This document shows, one piece after another, positions 1-10,799 of a DNA stretch of 64,000 nucleotides. The notes beneath the pieces are model-generated. The model was not told where the DNA came from. It saw only the letters and a list, made by a program, of their open reading frames with translations, and searched no databases. Position 1 is the stretch's first letter, and each line of letters begins with the position of its first letter. The position numbers were made by a program, and so were the translations under genes. The DNA comes from Porphyra umbilicalis (Eukaryota > Rhodophyta > Bangiophyceae > Bangiales > Bangiaceae), in contig KV918773.1 of NCBI GenBank assembly GCA_002049455.2, positions 62,001-126,000 on the forward strand, read 5' to 3'.

Positions 1-2160
1 CTGGAGAACTTTTCGGGCGCCAAATGACCCTTTAATGTCGCTCCCGCCTGTCCGCCAGCTGCAGGCCGTACTTTCACCTACCCGTTGAGTGGGGAGCTCG
101 CGGGAGCAGCCACTATGTCGCAAGCCGTGTCAGATGCGACTGAAGCCCCTGCCCGGCTAGCAAACTGCCAGTGGGCGCCGCGGCTTTCCTTCACATCGGA
201 GATGGATGGTGCTACTCCCCAAGTGTCTGACTGGCCGCACAGCTGGGCACCGGCTTCACCGGTATGTGCATGCAGCGCCCCCCGCACGCGTCAGCCGCGC
301 ATGTAACGCAGCGGTTCCCTGGCAGCGCGCCCGCTGCGAGTGACACCTCATCCGGTGCGCTCGTGGCTCTCCTGAGGTTAACGCCGCTTCTGAGTGGGCG
401 GCCGTGGCGCACTATTTTGGTTCTTTATGTGTGCGCGCCCTTCTTCAGTCTATCTGCTTGCGCCGGGGGTGCCACTGATAGTGTTGGTGTCGCACGGGCT
501 GACCCGGAATGCTAATTTGTGCCGTCGCCTGAGTCTCCTCGCAGCGTCATCATGACGAGCTCGATTTATTGGCCATTTGGTCATCAGGTACCGTTCACGC
601 TGAAAGCGCATTGGCGCTTTTGCGAATCTGCAGCGGCAGTGTCAGCCGGGCACGGTCAGCACAGTGCTTTGACACGTCAAACGGTACGATTGAGAAGCTA
701 GCCCCCCTACCACTGCAACATTAGCGACTTCATGTCTTGAGCCTGTCCAACACCGAGGTGGTTATCGTAAGGCTCTCGCCTGGCAAGGGGTCGCTGCACC
801 GGCCGCACGCTAGAAGAACTCGCATGCCGCCACCGCCTCCGCTGTACGATCTGATTGATAGCGCCACCACATGGGCACTCGCGTGGCGGTCACGGTGACG
901 GCCGCCGGGCTGGCTGCGGTACGATATGATTCACTTCCCTCGCAGATCGTTAAAAGCGCCGGGGAGTCATTGATTCGAGCCGCTTCCGTGCACTCCCTTA
1001 GGGTGGCCGTGAGCGACGTCCGAAACCAGGATGTGGGCTTCACACTTGCTTATGTCCGCGACTACGCCGCCAAGGCGTGACGTGGCGAGCAGCCGCGTGA
1101 TTGGGGTTTTGGCTGTTGGCGTCAAAAGGGCAGCTATGAGTCCCGAGACCTTCTGCAACGTGGTGCGGCCGTCAGCGGTCGGCCACACCCCGGAGTAGCT
1201 GCACCTGCGCTGCGCTCACTCATTCAGAGACATTCCCGCGCCGCAGAGCTTCGATCTGTGGTTGGGCGGCAGCTAGCGGTGTGATAGCTTGTTCCCATCG
1301 CCTCACCTACGAGACGGCCGGTCACCGCCGGCGACGCACGGACCCAGAGCCGTTTCCACCCACGAAGGCGCTATTGAACTGCTATCGCTACCTTCGTTGT
1401 CCCGGGTCGCCGTCTTTGTCGTGAAGCCCGAGGCGCCGTAGCTGGTTTCTACGACGCACAAGCAGCAGCGGAGAGCCTGCCCACAGTGGAGCACGCCGCG
1501 TGTGGGACCGCATGTGGCGCAGACCTCACGTGACTCAGACTCTGGTTTTTGACAACTGGGCGCATCTGGTAGCATCTTCAAGGCCTTCCCGTTACCTGTC
1601 CTTTCAGAGGTGTGCCGCGCGTGACGCCTGAAAAAAACCGGCCTCGCGAGATTATCGACGACACGCTTCATCACGTGCCCCGTGTCTCGGCCCCTGTCCC
1701 CTTCAGGCTCTGCGTGAAGCGCCTGAGGGTCTTCGAGGTCGCCGGGGGGGCAGCTCCGGCGGCAGTCGTCCGAATGCTCGCTGGGGCTGAGGCGGCGCGG
1801 CTAGCAGCACCGCTGCAGTTGGGCGATCGCGTGCCATCACTGTGCTAAGATGCTCTTCAGAAGCCCGCCGGGGGGCCCACTTGGCGCCCGTACAAGACAC
1901 TACCCGACCTTGGCGACGGACAGTGGAAAGTTTTATATGCGAACTCCTCTGACCTGGCATCGTACCATTACATAAAAGCTGCATAACATTGATTGTGATG
2001 GTGCATGAGTACCAGCCATTCCCGTCCGCACAGTCCAAACGGTCCGCGACAGATGACGGACCGATAGCCGTCTTCAAATGATACTGAGGGGCTACTTTCT
2101 ATGCGCCTGCGTCACTAGTACAGGACAAGACGCAGAAGGGGACTTCGACCCGAGCTTGGT
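1..2160. other. No recognisable gene
   Basis: Short open frames occur on both strands, but none shows a family motif, an amphipathic or hydrophobic pattern, or splice-site support. I see no tandem repeat or LTR terminus. It is probably intergenic or decayed repeat DNA. Confidence 0.5.
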
Positions 2161-2205
2161 GCCCGTGTGTGTGCACCGAGCACCCGTCTGGTGCTGTTTG
2201 TCACC

Positions 2206-3202
2206 ATGTTTGACGACACGGCGCGTTTGTTGGCTGTATCATGGGTCCTCTTTGAGGCAGAGAGCAAGAAGACGGCGGCCAAGCGCCTACTTCGCGACCG
2301 CAGCACGGTGGCAACATGGATTAAGGCGTACAAGGACACGGGAGAGTGGTGGCCTGACCCGGCCATCCGGAATCGTCACGCCGACAACGTTCTCTTCAAT
2401 AAGCATTTCGTCCATGCTGTGACCGCCGTTGTGATGTCTGACCCGGAGCAGTTGTGAGGAGAAATGAAGGACGTCTTTTTGTTGTTATCTAATTTGCCAG
2501 GTTACCGCGACGCGTACAAGTGCTCCATCGCCACCCTCGACCGAGTGCTGCGGGCGGCGGGCTACTCGTACAAGCAGCTCTACCGAATGTGTCGTGAACG
2601 AGACCAAGCATGACGAGAGGCTTTCGCTAAACTACTCTTGGCGGTTCCTTTAAGGTGCCTAGTTTCGGCCGAAGAGACGCACAAGGACGGTGGGGATTTG
2701 TAGCGTCGGCGGGGTCGGTGGCTGCGTGGCGTGCGCTACGAGTGTCAGTAGCGTGACCGACGGGAAATGCTAAGGACATCCACCATGATGGTGGTTTCCT
2801 ACACAAGCGGGGTTCTGCACTCGGTGCCTTCCCCATCTCCCCCGTCCCAAAACGGTGACGATTGGATACTATTCCTCAACGGGCTGCTGCCGACAATAAA
2901 TTGGTTTCTACCTGGTCTACCTTGGGTGATGCGACCCGACCGGTGTGTACTACTTTACGACAATGCGCCCATCCTCTCGGCGAAGGCGGACGCTTTCATC
3001 GGCGCCAATGGCATCTTTCCTCTGCGGCCCCCCCCCGAAGAGCCCCGAGTTCCAACCTATCGAGGAGGTGTTCAGTGAGTATTCACACCAACTAAAGTCT
3101 GCTCACCACTCGCATCCCGGTTTACCTGAAGCGCTCCTACACGCGGTGGCCCTCACTAAGCTGACTGTGACCAATAAAGCGTCTCATTTTGACCACAGCT
3201 AG
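2206..3202 (+). pseudogene. Tc1/mariner (IS630-type) transposase, inactivated
   Basis: Remnant of a cut-and-paste transposase. The order is an N-terminal helix-turn-helix (residues such as KKTAAKRLLRDRSTVATWIK, about 2275-2330), a second HTH-like part ending in CRERDQA (about 2610), then a DDE_3-type catalytic core: AEETHKD and RRRGR (2668-2720), GVLHS and the FLNGLLP block (2810-2890), VLLYDNAP with the second Asp (about 2950), and SPEFQPIEEVFSEY with the terminal acidic residue (about 3045-3080). Everything up to 3028 is one frame, broken by stops at 2455, 2611, 2701 and 2749. The last block is in another frame, entered at a run of nine C (3028-3036). The first catalytic position reads Glu (AEET) where the family usually has Asp (DET). 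I identified no TIRs. Confidence 0.8.
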
Positions 3203-3471
3203 TGAGAGGCTGTGCGAAACATTCCGGAGCTGTGTGGACCGGGTGGACCGAGGGAACGTCTGTTTGCATCTCTGCCTAACGTACGTGAGTGAAACGGCCC
3301 AAATGTTGTCACTAGACGCACAGCATGAATGATGGGTATGACAGCAAGATACGAGCGACGTTGGGACGTGACCCACGACAACACCAAATCACGCAGTCCG
3401 AGCGGGAGGGACGGCACATCTGGATGTGGCTCGCCTTGGTCGCCCCACTCGGACAAACTCAGCACAAACAC

Positions 3472-5082
3472 CTACATCGCACTCAAGGTCGGCCCACAAA
3501 CGGTGTGACCACGTAAGAAACCAGCCGCCTTGCCGCGACGGGCCTTCTCCAAAGAAGAAGCACGCTCTGGGTTCTCCTCAGGCATGAAAGAAAACGAGGC
3601 CAAGTCCTCAACTAGAGCGGCCGCTCCCAGCTTTCGAGATCCAGCCTCGCGTGACCCGTCGGCGACCGATTCGGCACCACCTGGGACGGCAGGCCCGGCA
3701 GCGGCAGCGGCATTGGCCGTTGGAGAGGGCGGGGGGGGGCTTTCCCCAGCGTACAGTGCCTGCCTGAGGATTGTGCAATCGAACAGGAGGCCATCATGGG
3801 TAGGGCCACGAACACCACTGATAGACAGCAAATTTAGAATGGCAAGTCACATACAGGCTTAGAGATTGCACAACGCGCCAAAAATAGCACATGGCGCGAC
3901 AGAACGCACACCAGACAGAAAAGAAACGAAAACTTACACTCGGATGGACGAGATGGCCCCTCCGACACCGCCGAGTCGACCCTCAATACCGGCAGCTTGC
4001 GCAATCCGCTTTTCCGCGGCAGCTTCCGCCAAGCGCTTACGAGCTGCTCGACGCACAATAGTGGAGTTGGGGGCCTCCCCACTCAACGGATCGCCGAAGT
4101 CAACCCCTGCTTGGCTCTTTCCGGCGTACAAAAGCGCCACGTCACGTGGAATCCCCGCTGACAGGCCAGTCGCCAACAAAGAGTGGTAGACGGCTGCGTG
4201 CGGATTGCGCAACATTGCAGCGCGAGCGTTGGGACCCGACAGCGCTGCGGCTGCTTGAGCCATAATGGCTCCGCGAGCCACATCTGGTTGCTCCGAAACG
4301 TCCGATTGCACAGCACGTCGACGGCGAGCGACCTCAGCCTGCACCTCATCAGCGGCCGCCGTCGCCGATCGCAAAGCGGCTTCGGCTACTTGGGTCAGGT
4401 GTTCGTTGGTAGTGTTGGCGCACACCATCGATTCCGCTCACCAGCGGACACCCTTCTTTCGGCGCACCGAAAACATTCCTGTTGGGGTAAAAGACAGATC
4501 AAAAGCCGTCGACAGCGACAGAGTATGAGGAAGATGGCCTTTTTGCAGACACAAGTGGCAACTGGGGAAAATATTATGGCGCCACGACACACAAGGAGAC
4601 AGAACTTCGATTCAGAATCTTTTTAGGCAATGCATGCTCACCAAAGAGGTGCACCACCAGACGAAAGAGGCAAACCCATCCCAAACTTACTGTGCATCGA
4701 GTGTGCATCGAATCGATTTGGCAGCGGAGCAGGGGCAGATCTGGGACCGGAATGGAGCTGGCACGTTCTGGTTCGCGGTGCATTGACGGACATTGGCCTC
4801 GCATGAGCCGAAGTTGTGGCCATCGTCGGCAAAGCGTCGGCGGTACCCACAAATAGAACAAGCATTTGCCGAGGATGCACCGACGTCCGCCACGTCATCG
4901 TCGGCAGGAGTCAGCCGTTGGTTCTCCGCATTCGCCATCTCGGGACGCACCCCAGGCGCCCGACCGTGGGATTCCGACCCGCTGTCCTTCTCTTCCGACG
5001 ATGATGAGGATCGGCCAGCACCGAGGCCGGCCGCCTCTCGAGCCGCCATCAAAATTGGTTGAATATCACAGTTGAATGGCAT
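3472..5082 (-). CDS. Zinc-finger, Ala-rich hypothetical protein, three exons
   Basis: Three exons fit on the minus strand. Exon 1 (5082-4691, ATG at 5082) ends at a consensus GTAAGT donor. Exon 2 (4561-3938) follows a pyrimidine-rich CCCCAG acceptor and ends at another GTAAGT. Exon 3 (3817-3472) follows CTATCAG and ends in TAG. The phases agree across both introns (129 and 120 bp). Exon 1 encodes a Ser/Glu-rich acidic stretch, then CSICGYRRRF with a downstream His and Cys (a C2HC-like finger). Exon 2 opens with CHLCLQKGH, a knuckle-like Cys/His cluster, then an Ala/Arg-rich helical region; exon 3 is Pro/Ala-rich. One in-frame TGA lies near the start of exon 2 (about 4440), so the gene is broken there or a small extra intron exists. 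I do not recognise the family; the zinc finger plus transposon-rich surroundings suggest a transposon accessory protein. Confidence 0.5.
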
Positions 5083-6631
5083 GGTGTAAAAGCGATTGAA
5101 AGTTGGAAGGGGGTGTCGGAGAAATTGAGATGGGGAGAGGAGGTTGGCTTGGCACTGGAAAACGGACGACAGGTGCAATCGGCGTAAATGGATTGTGGAG
5201 ATGACAGTCGATACAGCACGGAATCACGAGAGATCCCAGTGTGTGTAAATGAAGATGCGCGCACAAACATTTCACGGGATGGTGCTTCTGTATGCGTGCT
5301 CCTTCGCCCAGTGGCGCACGTCATCCCGTCGCGTCCAGAATCTGTCACATTTTCTCATGCTCGCGTCCCCAGCCGCAGACACTTAGTTATGGAAATCGGA
5401 AGGTTACCGCAATATAGCATTTAAGTCGTTCTCTCATTATTAGCAACTTCGTCTTCATAAGCCCCTCAGATCCGTCATGCTTCAACTGCACCAGTGTCAG
5501 CTGGAAACAGCACATGAGATAAACACATGTGACAGGTGACATAATCTCGTGGGGCCACACTGTGACCTCATACTTGGACCGCCGCAAGATGCGAGCTGAA
5601 AGTGAAAGGCTTGCACGGACCGCATCTTCAAAAAGCGGGCCACGTTGTTAGAAAATCAAGCCGACGGCTATATATTTGGAAAATTCCAACTGTTAGAACT
5701 GAGCACTGTTACAGTCCGCAACTGCGGGATTTTTTTGGCGAGCGGCTGTATCTGGCACCCTTGCGCACATTGTAGCCCCCGTGCCAGCAATGCATTCTCA
5801 CGGCGCATCACGGCGAGGCGTTCTGGTTTCACTTCCGATCGCTGCCATTTTGTCCGAGAACGGGGCTGCTGGGGCTCATGATCGCAGCATTTAAGGACCA
5901 CTTCAGTTGGTCGATCGCATGAGGGGGCGTACAATTACGAATTTGATATGACTTTGAGTTCCACACGCGCGTCCTCCAGTGACACGATCCGACACAAGTA
6001 TGAGCATCCTCGAGCTGGCAACCATCAGACTTCATACGGGACTGGAGTATGATCAGTCTCTTTCCTGAGAAACAGAGTAAGAAGGATACGACGAGGTGTT
6101 TATGGAGATCATTCATCGTTGATGTCCGACGGGTCCTCACTCGCTTCCGTGTCGGGCCCATTACGACCCCCGCCGTCCGAGCCGTCAGGCCCCTCGCCGT
6201 CCAAGTTGCCCCGCAGTCCACCCATTTACATCCTCTATAGTCCAACAAGCCACTCCTTCCGCTGTCCAATTCGTTGCCCTCCTGGCTGGACGAGGCGTCA
6301 CTCCCGTCGCCTTCAGTGGAATGGCCACCCTCGCCCTCGTCCAACCCAGTCTGGTCCTACGTGGCTGAACAACCGCTGTGGGGAAGAAGTTGATGACGGT
6401 GGCGTCGGCGACGGTGGGGCCCAGGACGATTGTCAGCGTCATCGGTGGAAGGACGGATGACGGTATGTCCTCATCGATGGGTACAGTGTGCGACAAATCC
6501 GTCACGTTTTGCACATTCCCCCTGTCTGGGCTGCATTCCCGAAGACGATCGCGAGATGTGTCGATGGTTCCCGTGGAAGTTTTCGATCGCGATCCTCCCA
6601 GTTTTATGGCACGTGACATGTTACAGTGCAT

Positions 6632-6660
6632 TTCCCTGGCCTTTAGGACAGGGTGCTCTC
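6632..6660. repeat. CCCTG-N10-CAGGG hairpin motif, copy 1
   Basis: The sequence around 6634 reads CCCTG, ten bases containing GCCTTTAGGA, then CAGGG and GTGCTCT. Related copies at 7903-7933 and 7962-7992 keep the inverted arms and much of the loop. Confidence 0.45.
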
Positions 6661-7902
6661 AAAGTGTAGTGATGCACACATATAATTAGATCAAGGGACT
6701 TGCTCTCCGTTTCAGAGGTGGCAGTCTGCATTCGTGTTCTCAGGGATCTGAGGGCGTGTCAGTGTAGAAGGGTCGCGATGACGCTAAAAGCGAATGGAGT
6801 TACGAGGCTGAGAAGGACTGTCCGGCCCCAGGGGTCAGAGGGCTCGGACGGCGCCTGCCCCCCTGCCCCCCCCCCACCGCCCCGAGTTGCGTGGGGCGAC
6901 CGCGCGCAGCGACTTTCAGGGTTCGACGCGCCCGCGATGACCCGCGGGTGATCGTGCCTGGGCGCCGGCTTCTGTTGCGGCGACTCGTCGGCAGTTTCTG
7001 ACGCCGTCTAGCGGCGCAAGTAGAGGCGCCCCGTCGCGCGGCATTCGGTCCCACCCGCCCGCCCGTGCGCCGTGCCGGCCGCCCCGCTCACCGTGCGCAG
7101 GTGCGCTGCGCGGCGGCGTGACGGCCCCTCCCTTGGGCGTCGCGCGACGCCGGCGGGCCGCCACCGCTGCGGTGGCGGCGGCGGAACCCCTTTCCCGGCC
7201 CCACCATATCCCCGCTACGGCAACGTGGCTGTACGTGCCCCCGTGCGCGCTCGCGGCTATGGAGCCGGCCGGCGTGCCCAGTGTCGATGCGTCGCCGAGC
7301 GCGCCACCGCCCTGAAGGTCAGGGTATTGCACGCAAGTGCCTGGAATCTCGTTATAACGTCCACCCTGATTCACATAAATCTGCCAGATTGAAGTTTAAA
7401 GTCGCTTGTATCCGATTCGCTGAAATGATTTGAAGCCTTCGATTTATGCTGCGGCGGCTCGGCTTTCGAGGCTTCCTTTCAGTCTTGTCGCGTGCGATTG
7501 GACCGTGAAGGGCGTTGTCACGATCATGATTTATTATCTGGCAACGTCCCCCACTGCCCCAGCGCCTTTTCTCGGTCAGAATCCTGAGACCGTTACCTGT
7601 CTGCTCACTCCGTCCTCACATTGTCTGATATGGAGCCGAAATGTCCCACACCACCAGGCCCTGCACCACCAAATTTGGAACTGCCAGAGGCGGTCCGCTC
7701 CAGACGCCATGGCTTTTGAACAGCATCTGGCGCCTCAATTCGTTACCGAGCGCGCCTATGATCTACGCCAACTTCGGTTTTGTTTCGCATAAGTCTCTTG
7801 TATCCGTGGACGTTATAACGAGAATGCACTGTACTGGAGCGCATGAAACCGGACTGTACCCTTCAATGTAGGCCGGGCGCTTGCCGCTCATTAGCTGATT
7901 CA

Positions 7903-7992
7903 GTCCCCTGGCCTTTTGGACAGCGTACTATCCAACATGCGCGTAGAGGCCCCCATTCCAATTCCCTGGACTTTAGTACAGGGTACTATACA
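7903..7992. repeat. CCCTG-N10-CAGGG hairpin motif, copies 2 and 3
   Basis: Two further copies lie 59 bp apart. Copy 2 reads CCCTG-GCCTTTTGGA-CAGCG, then TACTAT. Copy 3 reads CCCTG-GACTTTAGTA-CAGGG, then TACTAT. Conservation of arms, loop and the following TACTAT suggests a repeated element end or protein-binding site. Confidence 0.45.
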
Positions 7993-8025
7993 CAACCGCT
8001 CGTTGAAGAATAGATTGCCTTTTCC

Positions 8026-8043
8026 AGTGCACGTTGCGGGAGT
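8026..8043 (+). repeat. 18-bp direct repeat, left copy
   Basis: AGTGCACGTTGCGGGAGT occurs here and again at 10677-10694 in the same orientation, on either side of the GC-rich island. Confidence 0.6.
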
Positions 8044-9597
8044 ACTTGTCCAAAACCGTCCCGGGCGGGCCTTTTTGCGTCCTACGTTGTCCGTCGACGT
8101 GCCCATCTTGTCTCTTGTCTGTAGAAAGAAGCGCACACGTACGCCCGACCATCGTACGAGTTTTCTCGAGGTGGCGACGTCCTCATCGTCCGTACCGTCC
8201 GCAAGAGCAGATCATGGTTAAAAAAGGTACGTGAGGCCAAGTGCGGTGTTTACGGGGTCGTGCGGGCCGTTTGACCGAGACGGATGTGGTTACGCTCTTG
8301 TAAGGTTTTGGGACTTGTCGAAAAGGTGGCTTTAGAGGCCTGAGAGAGCGTTTTCCTCTTGAACGTTCGAATGGGGGGTTGTGTGTTCGCGGATAGCGGG
8401 GCTGCTCGAGTTGTCTCGGCCGTTCCCGTTGCCTGTGGTCGACCGGCGCAGCGCGGATGTCGACGGGATTGCCGGCTGACGACGTGGTGCTCTGGATCGG
8501 AGAGGTAGCGGCCCCCGAAAGGAGCATGGGGGATGCAGGGGGTAGGGGCTGAAGAAAGAGCAGCGTGTTCTTTGAGGGTACGTTGACCATGGGGAGCCGA
8601 TCGAGGTGGAAGGGTGCTCTGTGGTACGCGTGTCGCGCAACGCGGTTTGCATAGCGCGGTAACTGACCTTCATGTGGGCGGTGTTACATGCGCTCTTGTT
8701 CGATGGCTGGTGTTAATGACGATGAACCTCGGCGAAGCAGCCACAGGAAGCGTCCCGCGCCCCCTCGCGCCACCCGCCATGGGCGGCGCCCCGCGCGCGC
8801 GTCGGCAGCGGCGGCGGCATTACCACCGCCGCCGCTGCCCGTCTGACCGGTGGTGACCTCACTTGCGGCGTGCGTGACGGGCGCGCGACCGGCCGGCGGC
8901 GGTGTTTTGCTCTCTTTTGTTTTGCCCGCCGTGGACTTTCGTCATGCTGCATGACGTGCGACGCGCGCGCTGCTTCGCCCGCGTCCGCCCCGCTTCGTTG
9001 CAAGCCGTGCGCGCGCCGGGCGGCGGGCGTGGGGCTCCCGTGATAACTGGTCGCGCCCGCCACCGCACTGAGCTTTGCGGCCACGTCGACCGCCGCTGCA
9101 GCGTCGGTCGCCGGCGGCGCTCTGACGGGCGGCGGCAGCGCCGGAGACGGCGGCGGCGGCGGCGGCGCGTCAACGTCTGCCGCCGGCGCCGCGGTGGCCG
9201 CCGCGGGGCGGCGGGTGCCCCCCCCCCCCGGGCACTGGCGGTTACAACCGTGGCCGAAGAGCCCGCCGCCGCCCGCCTTGCGTCCGCCGCGCAGCGGTGG
9301 GTTCGGTCAGAGGCAAAGGGGGCGGGGCGCTGGTGGCCGCCGCTGCGGGGTCCCGTCGTCTTGCCGGCGGCAGCCGGCGGCAGCGGCGGCGGCGGCGGCA
9401 GCGCGGGTGGCGGTGGCGGTGACGACGGCGGCGGCGGTGGGGTGCGTGGGTGCCAGCCCCTGTCGGGGCTGGTAGAGGCCAAGCCGTGCCTGCCTTCACG
9501 CCAAAGCGACGAACGCGGCGGCGACGACGGCGTCGCCGGCGTGAGTCTGGGAAAAGGGGGGGCGGTGGGTCGGCTTGTTGCGTAAGCCGCCCGCTCG

Positions 9598-9879
9598 ACG
9601 GACGGGTGCTTTTTCATGGTCACCGTTGCGCGGCGGTCCGCGTCGATTGTGTCGTCTCTGGGTGGCGACAACGGCATCTCCGGCGTGTGGCTGGGGGGGG
9701 GGGCGATGGCCAGTCGACTGGTGGGGTGGGCCGTCAGCTCGACGGGCGGGTGCTCCAACGTGGCCACCGTTGCCCGGCGGTCCGCGTCGATTGGGCCGTC
9801 TTGGTGCGGCGGCGGCGGCGCCGTCGCCGGCGGATGAGGGCGCAGCGGCGCCTGCGAGCGACGTTTCTGGGCGGCTGCT
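9598..9879. repeat. 141-bp tandem duplication
   Basis: Two adjacent units start at 9598 and 9739 (GACGG-CGGGTGCT...) and share blocks such as CGGCGGTCCGCGTCGATTG. The period of 141 is a multiple of three, and the minus-strand translation repeats every 47 residues (IDADRRATV ... TSR ... SPPR). Confidence 0.6.
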
Positions 9880-10676
9880 GTGCCGTCGTGTGCCGCTTGC
9901 GGTCGGCAATTGTGGGCCCGCCGCCTCTACGGGCGTGGGCACCGGGCGCCCGTGGAAGGGAGGAGGAGGCCAAGCCGCCCTCTGGAGGGGGGATGGTGTT
10001 GACGCGCTGTGCGCGCGGCGGCGGGCCGTAGCCGGCGGCTGCGGTGGGGTCGACGGCGGGGGCGCCGGCGACGGCTGGGGCCGCGCCAGCCGCCGCTGCA
10101 GCGGCACCGTCGCCACCGCCCGGGGTCGCCATCGTCTCTGCGGGTACGCTTCTTGCGGGATCCGTTGCCGGAGCGCCCGCGCCCGTCGCCGCCGCCGCAG
10201 GCTTGGACGAAGAGGTCGACGCTGCCGTGGCCCCCGTCGGCAGCGCGCCCGTCGACGAAGCGGCGGGCGCGACGGCGGCGGTGACGGGGGGCGTCGTAGA
10301 CACGGTGGCGGCGGCGGCGGCGGCGGTGGCGGGGCCGCCGCCGCCATCCCCCGTCGTTGAGCCACTGGCGCAAGACTGCCTGCGGTTGGCGCAGGCTCCT
10401 ACCGACGCCCTTGCGCGCCGACGCGGTCGCCCTGGCGGTCAGGGTGCTCGGGCGTATTGTGAGGGAGGACGGCCTGCTGTCACTCGAGGTAGGGGGGGTG
10501 GTGGGCCGGCCTCGATAAACGGCATGGGTGGAAACAGGGGGGTGGCGGGGGGGGTTGACGAGCAAATGGGTTGTGGTTTCGACCGACGGTGAACGTACCT
10601 TATTCAGTTTGGTCATTTTCAAGTTCTCAGGCCAGGGTGTTTTCGCGAACGCGCATTCATTTTTTTTTTTTGAGCT

Positions 10677-10694
10677 AGTGCACGTTGCGGGAGT
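10677..10694 (+). repeat. 18-bp direct repeat, right copy
   Basis: Exact copy of the 18-mer at 8026-8043, just after a run of 11 T (about 10661-10671). Confidence 0.6.
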
Positions 10695-10799
10695 CATTGC
10701 GAAAAAGCGGGGTGGCCGCGGAAATACCTCGCACGGCTCAAGCAGACGTCGCCGTGGAATGAGTCTTACATGGTTAGAAGTGCCACTCTTCAACGTATC

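Larger units (their letters stand above)
5083..8700. other. Mostly non-coding region
   Basis: No confident gene. On the minus strand about 6340-6120 two adjoining frames are both rich in Asp, Gly, Ser and Glu (for example TEASEDPSDINDE just before a stop), which could be a frameshifted acidic tail, but no domain is visible. Three copies of a short hairpin motif are listed separately. The stretch 6840-7320 is a minor GC-rich island with open frames on both strands. Confidence 0.35.
8713..10793. other. GC-rich trinucleotide island with overlapping ORFs
   Basis: Dense CGG/GCC runs keep both strands open for up to about 300 codons, giving Arg-, Pro-, Ala- or Gly-rich conceptual proteins with no recognisable domain. 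Without splice or start evidence I cannot choose a strand. The minus-strand frame ending near 8859 has a 47-residue internal repeat; the plus-strand frame 10044-10592 is Ala/Val/Pro-rich. It could be a highly repetitive exon, a CpG-type promoter region or non-coding sequence. Confidence 0.35.

Noticed and set aside
8859-9767. 302-codon minus-strand protein
   Set aside because: Opposing frames are equally open because of CGG/GCC repeats; there is no motif or splice evidence.
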